Both the position numbers and the translations under genes were made by a program. A DNA stretch of 49,083 nt. Origin: Desulfotruncus alcoholivorax DSM 16058. Its GTDB lineage: Bacteria; Bacillota; Desulfotomaculia; Desulfotomaculales; Desulfallaceae. A model generated the notes under the pieces. That model did no database searches. It had not been told where the DNA came from and saw nothing but the letters and a program-made list of their open reading frames with translations. The stretch covers positions 1 through 49,083 of the forward strand of contig NZ_AUMW01000028.1 of assembly GCF_000430885.1 (NCBI RefSeq). Reading direction: 5' to 3'. The stretch's first letter is position 1, and every line of letters begins with the position of its first letter. This document shows, piece after piece, positions 1-6,776 of this stretch.

Positions 1-74
1 ATATCCTTACTTATTTGAAGGTAAAGTGGGAACGGGAAAAGAAAAAACGAGAAAAGGGGAAGGGGTAATTTTTA

Positions 75-392
75 ATGAGCATACCCAAAGAAGAACTCCA
101 CAGATTAATTGACAGGATTCCGGAACAAAGCGTAGCAAGGGCCAAAAGGTACCTGGAAAGACTGGTAAAAAGCGTACAACCAGAAAGCCCAGCCATGCCG
201 CGACCGCATAACAAACCTTTTTATATTGATCCCACATGTCCAAAATGCGGCACCGTCCTTGTGCTTGCAGATTTATTAGATGATCCCAATGCGCCATGGG
301 ATATTGTCTGGCATGACGAATTCATTTGCCCCGCCTGTCGCGACTACATTTACCTGGACTGGCCTGAAAGCGAAAGAACGGCCTTGATTTAG
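75..392 (+). CDS. Small zinc-ribbon-like protein of unknown function
   Basis: A 105-residue protein starting at ATG 75 after a purine-rich AAGGGG site. The N-terminal 30 residues look like a short helical region resembling small antitoxin-type proteins that begin with similar EELHRLID-like sequences. The C-terminal half has two CxxC knuckles (residues 55-58 and 85-88), which would bind one zinc. It is followed by a hairpin terminator and then the ImmA-like peptidase gene. It may be a partner or regulator within the integrated element, but I do not recognise the family and assign no function. Confidence 0.6.
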   Translation: MSIPKEELHRLIDRIPEQSVARAKRYLERLVKSVQPESPAMPRPHNKPFYIDPTCPKCGTVLVLADLLDDPNAPWDIVWHDEFICPACRDYIYLDWPESERTALI

Positions 393-422
393 AAACCTGC
401 TACTATTGGGTGTAGTGGGTTT
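393..422 (+). terminator. Hairpin terminator after the zinc-ribbon gene
   Basis: AAACCTGCTAC at 393-403 pairs with GTAGTGGGTTT at 412-422 (two G-U wobbles), followed by TTAGTTTTATTTTT. It ends the upstream gene, so a TTG at 434 that lies in the T-tract is a poor start for the next gene. Confidence 0.65.
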
Positions 423-484
423 TAGTTTTATTTTTGCATTTAGACATTTTTCGACACCTTTTTACGGACAAGCAGGTGATTCTT

Positions 485-907
485 TTGGATTATATTAAAC
501 AATCTGTCCAGCAATTAATTAATAAACATGAAACCAAAGACCCCTACCGCCTGGCCCGGGCCATGGGCATTGATGTGGACGAATTCCCCTTTCGCCGTAT
601 TAAAGGTTTAATATTTGAAATAGCCGGAAATATAACTATTGTCCTCAACTCAAAACTCCCGGAATGGCTGAAGCGGGTTGTTTTAGCCCACGAATTGGGT
701 CACCGGCAATTATCCCCGCGGGGAATGGGATATTTCTTTATGGCGGAGAACACCTTTATGGAATCCCGGGCTGAATACGAGGCTAACAGGTTTACCGTGG
801 AACTGCTCACCTGGGGTGAAGAGCCGGAATCCGATGAGTCCCTGGAACACTTTGCAGCCAGGGTCGGGCTTCCAAAAGAAATGATACGTTATAAAGTAAT
901 CAAGTGA
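485..907 (+). CDS. ImmA/IrrE family metallo-endopeptidase
   Basis: A 140-residue zinc peptidase of the ImmA/IrrE (PF06114) type. Members cleave phage or element repressors, or stress regulators, in the cytoplasm. The zinc-binding HELGH motif is at residues 69-73, and a downstream Glu in the ESRAEYEAN stretch fits the third ligand and the usual ExxAxxFA-like helix. I chose TTG 485 because AGGTGAT (474-480) sits 4-6 bases upstream; an open frame extends to TTG 434, but that lies in the terminator of the previous gene. It lies upstream of the serine recombinase and probably belongs to the same element, where it could trigger excision by cleaving a repressor (inference; no repressor gene is in view). 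Confidence 0.85.
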   Translation: MDYIKQSVQQLINKHETKDPYRLARAMGIDVDEFPFRRIKGLIFEIAGNITIVLNSKLPEWLKRVVLAHELGHRQLSPRGMGYFFMAENTFMESRAEYEANRFTVELLTWGEEPESDESLEHFAARVGLPKEMIRYKVIK

Positions 908-1002
908 ACCTCTTCCGGTACGAGGCCGGAGGTTCACAAGAAAAGTCCAATTTTTATCCTGTGTGCATGAATACCACTTACACCTGGAGGATAATCGACA
1001 AT

Positions 1003-2736
1003 ATGTTTAATTTCCGTACTAACGATAATTCCAAAGGCCAAAGCAAAAAAATGCGCTATGGTGTCGCCCTGGGTCGAGTTAGCAGCGAAGACCAACGCCG
1101 CCGCGGAGTATCCCTGGACGCTCAAAAAAACAACATCCATAAATGGGCCGAAGAAAACAATGTTATTATAGTTAAGGAAGCCTACTTCGACCATTCCGCA
1201 TACCGGGGCTTAGACGAAGAAAAAGCTTTCCTTGAGCTAATCGAATATGCCAAGACTGACCGCAGGGTATCCCTATTTATCGTTGACGAGAAAAGCCGTT
1301 TTGCCCGATCCCGATATACCCGCATTGTTTACGAAGAAGAATTACGTAAGGCCGGCGTTCGGTTGCACGCGGTTAGTGAACCAAACTATGATACCAGAAC
1401 TGTCCACGGCGTATGGATGGACGGCATTAGTATTACTAAAAATGAAGCCATGTCAGTAGAAATTGCATATCATACCCGCAAAGGAATGAGGGAAAATGTA
1501 GCTCAACAAGACCCGGTAACAGGATATTGCTACAAAAATGGCGGTCCCGCTGCATACGGTTATAAAAATGTACGAGTCTCAAGGGGTAGAGACCACCGTG
1601 GTAAAGAAATTGTAAAACTTTTATGGGAAGTTGACGAAGAAAAAAAGGATATAGTCAGAGAAATTGTGTTGGAATTTTGGATGGAACGCGGCTGGACCTG
1701 GAAGATGATCCGCGACTGGCTTAATACCCAAGGGATTCCTTCTCCAAGAGGTGGTTTATGGAACGCCAGTTCCGCAAGAGAAATATGTCTCCGTGCCCTG
1801 GAAGGTGAATACACAGGGATCGCGTATTGGAACCGGACGGGAAAGGATCTGCGGGGAACCGGGCAAAAATGGAAAGACCCGGAGGAATGGATTATTGTTA
1901 AAAATGCCCACCCGGTAATTATCACCCAGGATGAAATGGAGGAATTGCAAAAAGTGAAAGGACCGGAAGTACAAAAACGAAAAGGTAAGGGAGCGAATAA
2001 CCCTAAAACAGTAAACAGCCCTTGGCTGTTATCCGGACCCAACGCCCTGGGCGAACCATTCTTCCGCTGTTTGGCTTGCGGTGGTAATATTGTTAGTGCG
2101 GAAGGAAACGGGTATAAATGGTACCTTTGCGCAAGCTATAAAAACTACGGACCAACTGGTTGTAATAAACCTTTATGGATAGATAAGCAGTTTGAACAAA
2201 CTGTTTTTAAAGCCATTATCAGAAGATTTTCCGAAGATAAAGTTAAAGAATTGGTTAACCAAGTAAATTCGTTCATGGAAGAAGAATATATGGATATCCA
2301 AAAGGCCCGGCAACACATAGAAAAAGAAATAGAAAAAAACATAAGAGAAACCCGGGAACTAATGGCAACTATAAAAGAAGCCGGTACAAAAAGCAAGTCC
2401 CTATTACTTGCCGAAATGGAAGCTCTCGCTGATCAAAAAGAAAATCTGGAAAAACAGCTAGTCGAATTGGAAAAAGAACAACCACAAATTAAAAAGCTTG
2501 ATGAAAAAATCATATTAGATCGCATTCATAACATTCATCAAATCATAGAAAATGGGACTAATAAAGAAAAACGCGATTTTATTCGCGCCTTTATTCATAG
2601 CATTGAATTAGACCCCGAAACAAACCAGGCTTATATTAACTTCTTTGCAGATCCATTCAGGACCACAAAAATACAAACTGGCAACCCTAATGGATTGCCA
2701 GTTAGTATATTGAATGGAGGCGACACCCGGATTTGA
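1003..2736 (+). CDS. Large serine recombinase (site-specific integrase)
   Basis: A 577-residue integrase of the resolvase/invertase superfamily. The catalytic domain begins about residue 18, and its GRVSSEDQ motif places the nucleophile at Ser27. Then come a Recombinase domain (about 180-290), a zinc-ribbon with a CLACG pair and two further Cys (about 345-390), and a long charged coiled coil (about 420-500). ATG 1003 is chosen for GGAGG at 986-990 (12-base spacer); the open frame reaches back to 904. The protein would catalyse integration and excision of the element. The last codons (GGDTRI) are encoded by the 3' end of the tRNA-Cys gene on the other strand, so the gene reads through the attachment junction. 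Length and domain order are normal and no frameshift is seen. Confidence 0.93.
   Translation: MFNFRTNDNSKGQSKKMRYGVALGRVSSEDQRRRGVSLDAQKNNIHKWAEENNVIIVKEAYFDHSAYRGLDEEKAFLELIEYAKTDRRVSLFIVDEKSRFARSRYTRIVYEEELRKAGVRLHAVSEPNYDTRTVHGVWMDGISITKNEAMSVEIAYHTRKGMRENVAQQDPVTGYCYKNGGPAAYGYKNVRVSRGRDHRGKEIVKLLWEVDEEKKDIVREIVLEFWMERGWTWKMIRDWLNTQGIPSPRGGLWNASSAREICLRALEGEYTGIAYWNRTGKDLRGTGQKWKDPEEWIIVKNAHPVIITQDEMEELQKVKGPEVQKRKGKGANNPKTVNSPWLLSGPNALGEPFFRCLACGGNIVSAEGNGYKWYLCASYKNYGPTGCNKPLWIDKQFEQTVFKAIIRRFSEDKVKELVNQVNSFMEEEYMDIQKARQHIEKEIEKNIRETRELMATIKEAGTKSKSLLLAEMEALADQKENLEKQLVELEKEQPQIKKLDEKIILDRIHNIHQIIENGTNKEKRDFIRAFIHSIELDPETNQAYINFFADPFRTTKIQTGNPNGLPVSILNGGDTRI
2676..2703. repeat. 9-bp inverted repeat beside the recombinase/tRNA junction
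   Basis: AACTGGCAA (2676-2684) and TTGCCAGTT (2695-2703) form a perfect dyad with a 10-base centre, 11 bases before the tRNA-Cys 3' end and inside the recombinase coding sequence. It could be a recombinase-binding dyad of the attachment site; this is inference. Confidence 0.5.
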
Positions 2737-2789
2737 ACCGGGGGATGAAGGATTTGCAGTCCTCTGCCTTACCACTTGGCTATGTCGCC
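2715..2789 (-). tRNA. tRNA-Cys (GCA)
   Basis: A full cloverleaf on the minus strand. The acceptor stem pairs GGCGACA with TGTCGCC, the anticodon loop CTGCAAA gives GCA, and CCA is encoded (2715-2717). It has its own promoter at 2821-2849. The element joins at its 3' end, but the tRNA sequence is intact. Confidence 0.97.
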
Positions 2790-2820
2790 ATATTGTTAAA
2801 GTTTGTCGTGCGCACTTAAT

Positions 2821-2849
2821 ATAATAGCAAATTGACACAGTCCAGTCAA
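2821..2849 (-). promoter_or_regulatory. Promoter of tRNA-Cys
   Basis: On the minus strand, TTGACT (2849-2844), a 17-base spacer and TATTAT (2826-2821) lie about 30 bases upstream of the tRNA. This is a near-consensus vegetative promoter. Confidence 0.8.
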
Positions 2850-2886
2850 GAGTAATTGCTGGCATTGAAGTATTAATTAACTATGG

Positions 2887-3270
2887 CTAAATAAGCTTTC
2901 TAACCAAACCAATGACGATTTTGCATAATAAATACACACCAAATAATACAATAAAACCCCATAACCCCGATACTATATCGGAAAACTCCATAGAGCCCCT
3001 ACCCGTTATCTTCTGCTCAATTTCCAGGGCAAAAACGAGCGTTAGCAAAACAGTAAAAGTATATATAAAAGAAATTATCGAGACACTCCACTTGGATATG
3101 GTTTTAAAAAGTATGTCAATAAAAAGAAAAACAAGCATACCGATTAACCCGATGACCCAAAAGTGCAGGTTCTTGTCAGTTAAATGAAAATTGAAGAGTT
3201 TTGTTACTTGAAGAATTAAATCATGCACGTTATTTATAAAATTGGTTAAAAATTTAATTGTTTTTTCCAA
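2887..3270 (-). CDS. Small membrane protein of unknown function
   Basis: A 127-residue protein with three to four hydrophobic segments (about 34-56, 62-82 and 100-122) separated by short charged loops, so probably an inner-membrane protein. The start is TTG 3270 with GGGGTG about 14 bases upstream, a weak arrangement. I do not recognise the family. It stands alone between tRNA-Cys and the tRNA-Asp-Phe-Gly operon on the same strand. It is AT-rich compared with the genes further right, which is compatible with acquired DNA. Confidence 0.6.
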   Translation of the reverse strand: MEKTIKFLTNFINNVHDLILQVTKLFNFHLTDKNLHFWVIGLIGMLVFLFIDILFKTISKWSVSIISFIYTFTVLLTLVFALEIEQKITGRGSMEFSDIVSGLWGFIVLFGVYLLCKIVIGLVRKLI

Positions 3271-3360
3271 ATTAAAGACACCCCAATCATTTGATTATTA
3301 ATAGCTTATACCAACAAGATAGGAAATGTCATCCATTAATGGTAATAATTTTTTAAATAA

Positions 3361-3392
3361 AAAATCAGGTGATTATTACCTCACCTGATTTT
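3361..3392 (-). terminator. Terminator of the tRNA-Asp-Phe-Gly operon
   Basis: AAAATCAGGTGA (3361-3372) and TCACCTGATTTT (3381-3392) form a 12-bp stem; on the minus strand it is followed by TTTATTT. It is placed directly after tRNA-Gly. Confidence 0.85.
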
Positions 3393-3396
3393 CTAC

Positions 3397-3471
3397 TGGA
3401 GCGGAAGACGGGATTCGAACCCGCGGCCCTCGCCTTGGCAAGGCGATGCTCTACCACTGAGCTACTTCCGC
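3397..3471 (-). tRNA. tRNA-Gly (GCC)
   Basis: A cloverleaf with acceptor stem GCGGAAG/CTTCCGC, anticodon loop TTGCCAA giving GCC, and encoded CCA (3397-3399). It is the last gene of a three-tRNA operon. Confidence 0.97.
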
Positions 3472-3487
3472 ATATATTTAACTTACC

Positions 3488-3563
<76 letters not shown>

Positions 3564-3567
3564 ATTT

Positions 3568-3644
3568 TGGCGGAGCTGACGGGAATCGAACCCGCGATCT
3601 CCGGCGTGACAGGCCGGCATGTTAGACCGCTACACCACAGCTCC
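3568..3644 (-). tRNA. tRNA-Asp (GTC)
   Basis: A cloverleaf with acceptor stem GGAGCTG/CAGCTCC, anticodon loop CTGTCAC giving GTC, and encoded CCA (3568-3570). It is the first gene of the operon; only 4 bases separate it from tRNA-Phe. Confidence 0.97.
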
Positions 3645-3706
3645 GCATTATGTTTTTCATCCTCGCGAACCAGGTTTTTCATGCCCCGTGCCCGCTGACA
3701 ATGATA

Positions 3707-3735
3707 AGTATACAAAAGATTTGCTTTGATGTCAA
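3707..3735 (-). promoter_or_regulatory. Promoter of the tRNA-Asp-Phe-Gly operon
   Basis: TTGACA (3735-3730), a 17-base spacer and TATACT (3712-3707) on the minus strand, about 60 bases upstream of tRNA-Asp. The -35 is a perfect consensus. Confidence 0.88.
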
Positions 3736-3916
3736 ATGAAATTTTTGGCCTTTGAAAATCTTTTTACTCAAGATTTAAATATATGGGCGCGCCCGGTAAC
3801 ATCACATATACCACGCGCACCCACTGACAGCCATCACAGGCCCGTAAACTAGCTACAATGCTTAATACTGTTATTTATTATAAAGCATCATAAACCCCTG
3901 CAAAACCCCTAAATAG

Positions 3917-4747
3917 TTACTCTCTTATCAACTCACGGAAAAATGGCGGCAGAACAAACACCGAGCGGTGCATCTCCGGCGAATACCATTTTGTATTTAG
4001 ATTGGGCAGCTTGTCCGTGTCCACTTCAAGCGGATCATATTTTTTAGAGCCCACAGTAAAGGTCCAGGCACCACCGGGATAAGTCGGAACAATACCCAGG
4101 AACATTCTAACGATTGGAAAAATGCTCTTCATGGTGGCATTTACCCGGGATATTAAGTCGCGGTTAAAGAACGGCGACTCGGTTTGGGCTACTAACAGGC
4201 CATCTTCCTTTAGTGCCCCGGCAACATTACGATAAAAATCATCACCGTAAAGACCTACCGCGGGTCCAATGGGATCAGGCGAGTCTACCATGATTACATC
4301 GTAAGTATTCTTATGTTCCTTAACATGCTTGATACCGTCATCCACGATTATTTCTACCCGTGGGTCACTAAACCCGCTGCTTAATTCGGGGAAAAACTCC
4401 TTGGCCACATCAATTACCATTTGGTCAATTTCCACATGAACAATCTTTTCTATATCCTTATGTTTTACAATTTCCCTTACAGAACCACCGTCTCCGCCAC
4501 CGATTAAAAGCACTTTTTGGGGATTTGGATGAGTATTCAGGCCAACATGCGTAAGCGACTCGTGGTAAATAAACTCGTCCCTGATATTTGTTTGGATAAT
4601 ATTATCCAGCGCCAGCAGGCGGCCATATTCATCGGTATCATAAACAGCCACTTCCTGAAATTGCGATCTGCCGCTAAACAGCACTTTTTTAACCCGGCAG
4701 CTGATCCTTACATCCTTGGTTTGGTCTTCAGTGAACCATAATTCCAC
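3917..4747 (-). CDS. speE: Spermidine synthase (polyamine aminopropyltransferase)
   Basis: A 276-residue enzyme that transfers the aminopropyl group of decarboxylated S-adenosylmethionine to putrescine, in the cytoplasm. It has the N-terminal beta region, the GGGDGG nucleotide-binding motif (83-88) and the VDSPDP motif with the catalytic Asp (about 155), plus GLYGDDFYRN just after it. GTG 4747 is chosen because AAAGGAGGGG lies 5 bases upstream; the frame stays open a further 34 codons to 4849, but those codons are unlike the family N-terminus. No speA, speB or speD is adjacent, so it stands alone here. The length is normal for bacterial SpeE. Confidence 0.95.
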   Translation of the reverse strand: MELWFTEDQTKDVRISCRVKKVLFSGRSQFQEVAVYDTDEYGRLLALDNIIQTNIRDEFIYHESLTHVGLNTHPNPQKVLLIGGGDGGSVREIVKHKDIEKIVHVEIDQMVIDVAKEFFPELSSGFSDPRVEIIVDDGIKHVKEHKNTYDVIMVDSPDPIGPAVGLYGDDFYRNVAGALKEDGLLVAQTESPFFNRDLISRVNATMKSIFPIVRMFLGIVPTYPGGAWTFTVGSKKYDPLEVDTDKLPNLNTKWYSPEMHRSVFVLPPFFRELIRE

Positions 4748-5052
4748 TGCAACCCCTCCTTTACTTATACCTGAAAAAAATGGGCGCTGCGGTAATGCAA
4801 AGGCAACGTTATCTCCTTGTGCTCCACCAGGGCCACTTTTTTGGCTCATCTATACACTTTCACTCAAAAAAAGCTTTAAAATACAGCATTCACAACTTAG
4901 CTTGCCAAAGAACAAGTAATATTATATCAACCTGATGAAAAATTAACAATATTGTTGATCCGAGGCAAATTATTTTTTTATCACCCGTATAGACTGGGCA
5001 ATATGGTGAAAAATTAAGTAAGAATTACACGATCCAAGGAGGTTTTCAAAAT
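4748..5052. other. Intergenic region between divergent speE and the stress-type gene
   Basis: It holds the speE ribosome site (AAAGGAGGGG) and, at the other end, AAGGAGG for the gene at 5053. It must contain both divergent promoters, but I see no convincing -35/-10 pair. A small dyad, ATCAACC...GTTGAT, lies near 4925-4960. Confidence 0.5.
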
Positions 5053-5526
5053 ATGAAAACAGTTATAAGCACTTTCTCTAACCGGGATCAAGCCGAAAGA
5101 GCGGTTGGAGAACTGCGTCAAAAAGGATTTGACAAAGATATTTCAATACTGGCGCGAGATGAAGAAAACCGTCAAAAGAATCAGTATACCACCATGGAAA
5201 ATGATAATATCAGCGACGGAACAGCCACCGGTGGGATCCTGGGCGGCCTTGCCGGCCTTGCCGTTGGTGCGGGCGCATTGGCTATTCCGGGCATTGGGCC
5301 ACTGATAGCGGCAGGTCCCATAGCCGGACTTCTGTCCGGAGCGGCAACAGGTGGCATTGCCGGCGGCCTGGTTGACTATGGCATTCCTCAGGACCGCAGC
5401 AAATACTACGAGGACAAAGTAAAACAGGGCAGGATCCTGGCCTCCGTTAAAACCGACGACGGCAGAATCAACGATGCCGCCGACACGCTAAGACGGCACG
5501 GAGCCCAGGACGTGGAAGTACACTAG
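5053..5526 (+). CDS. YflT-like general stress protein with a glycine-zipper membrane segment
   Basis: A 157-residue protein. Residues 1-45 resemble the general-stress YflT domain (ISTFSNRDQAERAVGELRQKGF), a small alpha/beta module also found in Bacillus stress proteins. Residues about 57-112 are a long Gly/Ala-rich hydrophobic stretch with GxxxG-type spacing (glycine zipper) that could insert in a membrane. The C-terminal 40 residues look like a second copy of the alpha/beta fold (ASVKTDDGRINDAADTLRRHGA). AAGGAGG stands about 9 bases before ATG 5053. It is monocistronic and ends at a strong terminator. The stress role is inferred from family resemblance only. Confidence 0.75.
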   Translation: MKTVISTFSNRDQAERAVGELRQKGFDKDISILARDEENRQKNQYTTMENDNISDGTATGGILGGLAGLAVGAGALAIPGIGPLIAAGPIAGLLSGAATGGIAGGLVDYGIPQDRSKYYEDKVKQGRILASVKTDDGRINDAADTLRRHGAQDVEVH

Positions 5527-5553
5527 TCAAATACCACACTTATGAGCAATATT

Positions 5554-5578
5554 AAAAGCACCCCAAGGGGGTGCTTTT
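5554..5578 (+). terminator. Strong terminator after the YflT-like gene
   Basis: An 11-bp perfect stem AAAAGCACCCC / GGGGTGCTTTT with a 3-base loop (5565-5567), ending in TTTT. Confidence 0.88.
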
Positions 5579-5652
5579 AGGTTTTCTGGCACCGGGATTG
5601 TAACATATCCTGAAAAATCTTCATGGAATATCCCAGGTGACTAACAACTGAC

Positions 5653-5690
5653 ACAGGGGCGGGCGGACAAGGTGGTCCGCCCCTACACCC
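5653..5690. repeat. GC-rich inverted repeat, intergenic
   Basis: AGGGGCG..GGAC pairs with GTCCGCCCCT across AAGGTG, with a 3-base bulge in the left arm. It has no T-tract and sits next to the dispersed repeat at 5708. It looks like a mobile-type palindromic unit rather than a terminator. Confidence 0.5.
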
Positions 5691-5707
5691 CCTTTTCATC
5701 CTCTGAT

Positions 5708-5741
5708 GGTGCCGCGTTAGCGGCATGTTGGTCTACCCGAA
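5708..5741. repeat. Dispersed repeat, family GCCGCGTTAGCGGC (copy 1)
   Basis: Contains the palindrome-like core GCCGCGTTAGCGGC, then ATGTTGGTCTACCCGAAA. A near-identical copy is at 17460-17490 and a diverged one at about 45940. This copy overlaps the last codons of the gene at 5717-6586. Confidence 0.7.
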
Positions 5742-6586
5742 ACTTTTTCATAAATTTTACGATAAACCAATGCGTCTTCAGCCTGGCGTCCGGAAGACTC
5801 GCAAATCACCGTGGGAGACATCCCCCGCTTTTTAATTTGCCTGGCTAGAAAGGTAAAATCCGGCCCATAGCCGTCATCCAATGTTGTCCGGTGTTTACGT
5901 TCACCGGCTTTAGTATACTCGATCGGGCTAAAATGGATATGTAGGTTTTTTACTGACTGTTTTCCAAGCACCTCTTCAATTCTGTCCAGCACCTCCGCAA
6001 ACTTTTCCTCGGTCCCCAGCGCGCCTGCCCCTGCAGCATGCAGGTGGCCAAAATCTATAGCAGGAATAATTTTATCATTCAAGGTGCAAAGCTCTAAAAC
6101 TTCTTCCAAATTCCCCAGTTGAGAAGGCTTACCCATGGTTTCCGGTGCCACCTTGACTTCCCCAAGCCCCTCGGCTTCTGCAATTTTAAGCAGCTCCACC
6201 AGGTAGTCCCCGGCCCTTTTTAGATTACCAGCCCGGTCTTTTCCAGAACTGCCACCGGGGTGAAAAACAACTACCCCGGCACCCATCCACCGGGCAGCCC
6301 GTATTGAATCCAAAAAGTGTTTTTTGGTTTTCTCCTTAATACCTTCATCGGTTGTAGCAAGGCTAATATAATATGGTCCGTGAATACTCAGAGCCAGGCC
6401 GTGCCTTGACGCCGCTTCCCCCAACTTTCGGGCTGTTTCTTCCTTTATATGCACCCCCCTGACGCACTGGTATTCATAAGCGTTTAACCCCATTTGGGCC
6501 AACCAGCCGGGCATATCTAAAGACGATTTAAAACCTGCCGCATAAAATGAATCGGAGTTCCCCGCAGGGCCGAACCGTACCTGCAA
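5717..6586 (-). CDS. Endonuclease IV-like TIM-barrel protein (AP endonuclease family 2)
   Basis: A 289-residue TIM-barrel protein of the Nfo/xylose-isomerase-like superfamily. Metal-ligand-type residues are visible in family positions: His in SIHGPYY, FHPGG, Glu in APETMG, IDFGHLH, and HIHFSP. True endonuclease IV uses three metals at abasic sites. This protein may be a genuine DNA-repair enzyme or a sugar-phosphate isomerase relative, and sequence alone does not decide. TTG 6586 is preferred: GGGAGG is 9 bases upstream, while the GTG at 6592 overlaps the site too closely. The final residues (RPTCR) are encoded by dispersed repeat copy 1, so the original C-terminus may have been altered by insertion of the repeat. 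Confidence 0.8.
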   Translation of the reverse strand: MQVRFGPAGNSDSFYAAGFKSSLDMPGWLAQMGLNAYEYQCVRGVHIKEETARKLGEAASRHGLALSIHGPYYISLATTDEGIKEKTKKHFLDSIRAARWMGAGVVVFHPGGSSGKDRAGNLKRAGDYLVELLKIAEAEGLGEVKVAPETMGKPSQLGNLEEVLELCTLNDKIIPAIDFGHLHAAGAGALGTEEKFAEVLDRIEEVLGKQSVKNLHIHFSPIEYTKAGERKHRTTLDDGYGPDFTFLARQIKKRGMSPTVICESSGRQAEDALVYRKIYEKVSGRPTCR

Positions 6587-6776
6587 TATCACTACCTCCC
6601 GATAATTCTTAAAATCCCAATAGCTTTCAGCAGTTTTTCAACATAGCCAGTATAAATCCTTTATTTTAGCATGTCCCCGCCAGATATTTTTTTAAACCCG
6701 GGCAGGAGAATGTATTAATTTACAGTATTTGTTATTATTGTTATTAATAAGCACATAAATCGGGAGGTAGCTTTTA

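Larger units (their letters stand above)
1..2736. mobile_element. Right end of an integrated element at tRNA-Cys (left end outside window)
   Basis: A large serine recombinase gene runs straight into the 3' end of a tRNA-Cys gene, and it is preceded by an ImmA/IrrE peptidase and a small zinc-ribbon protein, a cargo typical of integrative elements and prophage remnants. The recombinase stop codon at 2734-2736 lies inside the tRNA, so the junction (attachment site) is probably in 2700-2740. The rest of the element would extend left beyond base 1. The extent is inference; the overlap is seen directly. Confidence 0.6.

Noticed and set aside
441-465. Motif GACATTTTTCGACACC resembling the sequence at 40807-40825
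   Set aside because: Two similar AT-rich strings with an indel; the contexts are unrelated, so it is probably chance.
434-484. Upstream TTG start for the ImmA-like peptidase
   Set aside because: It lies in the T-tract of a terminator and has no ribosome site; TTG 485 has AGGTGAT.
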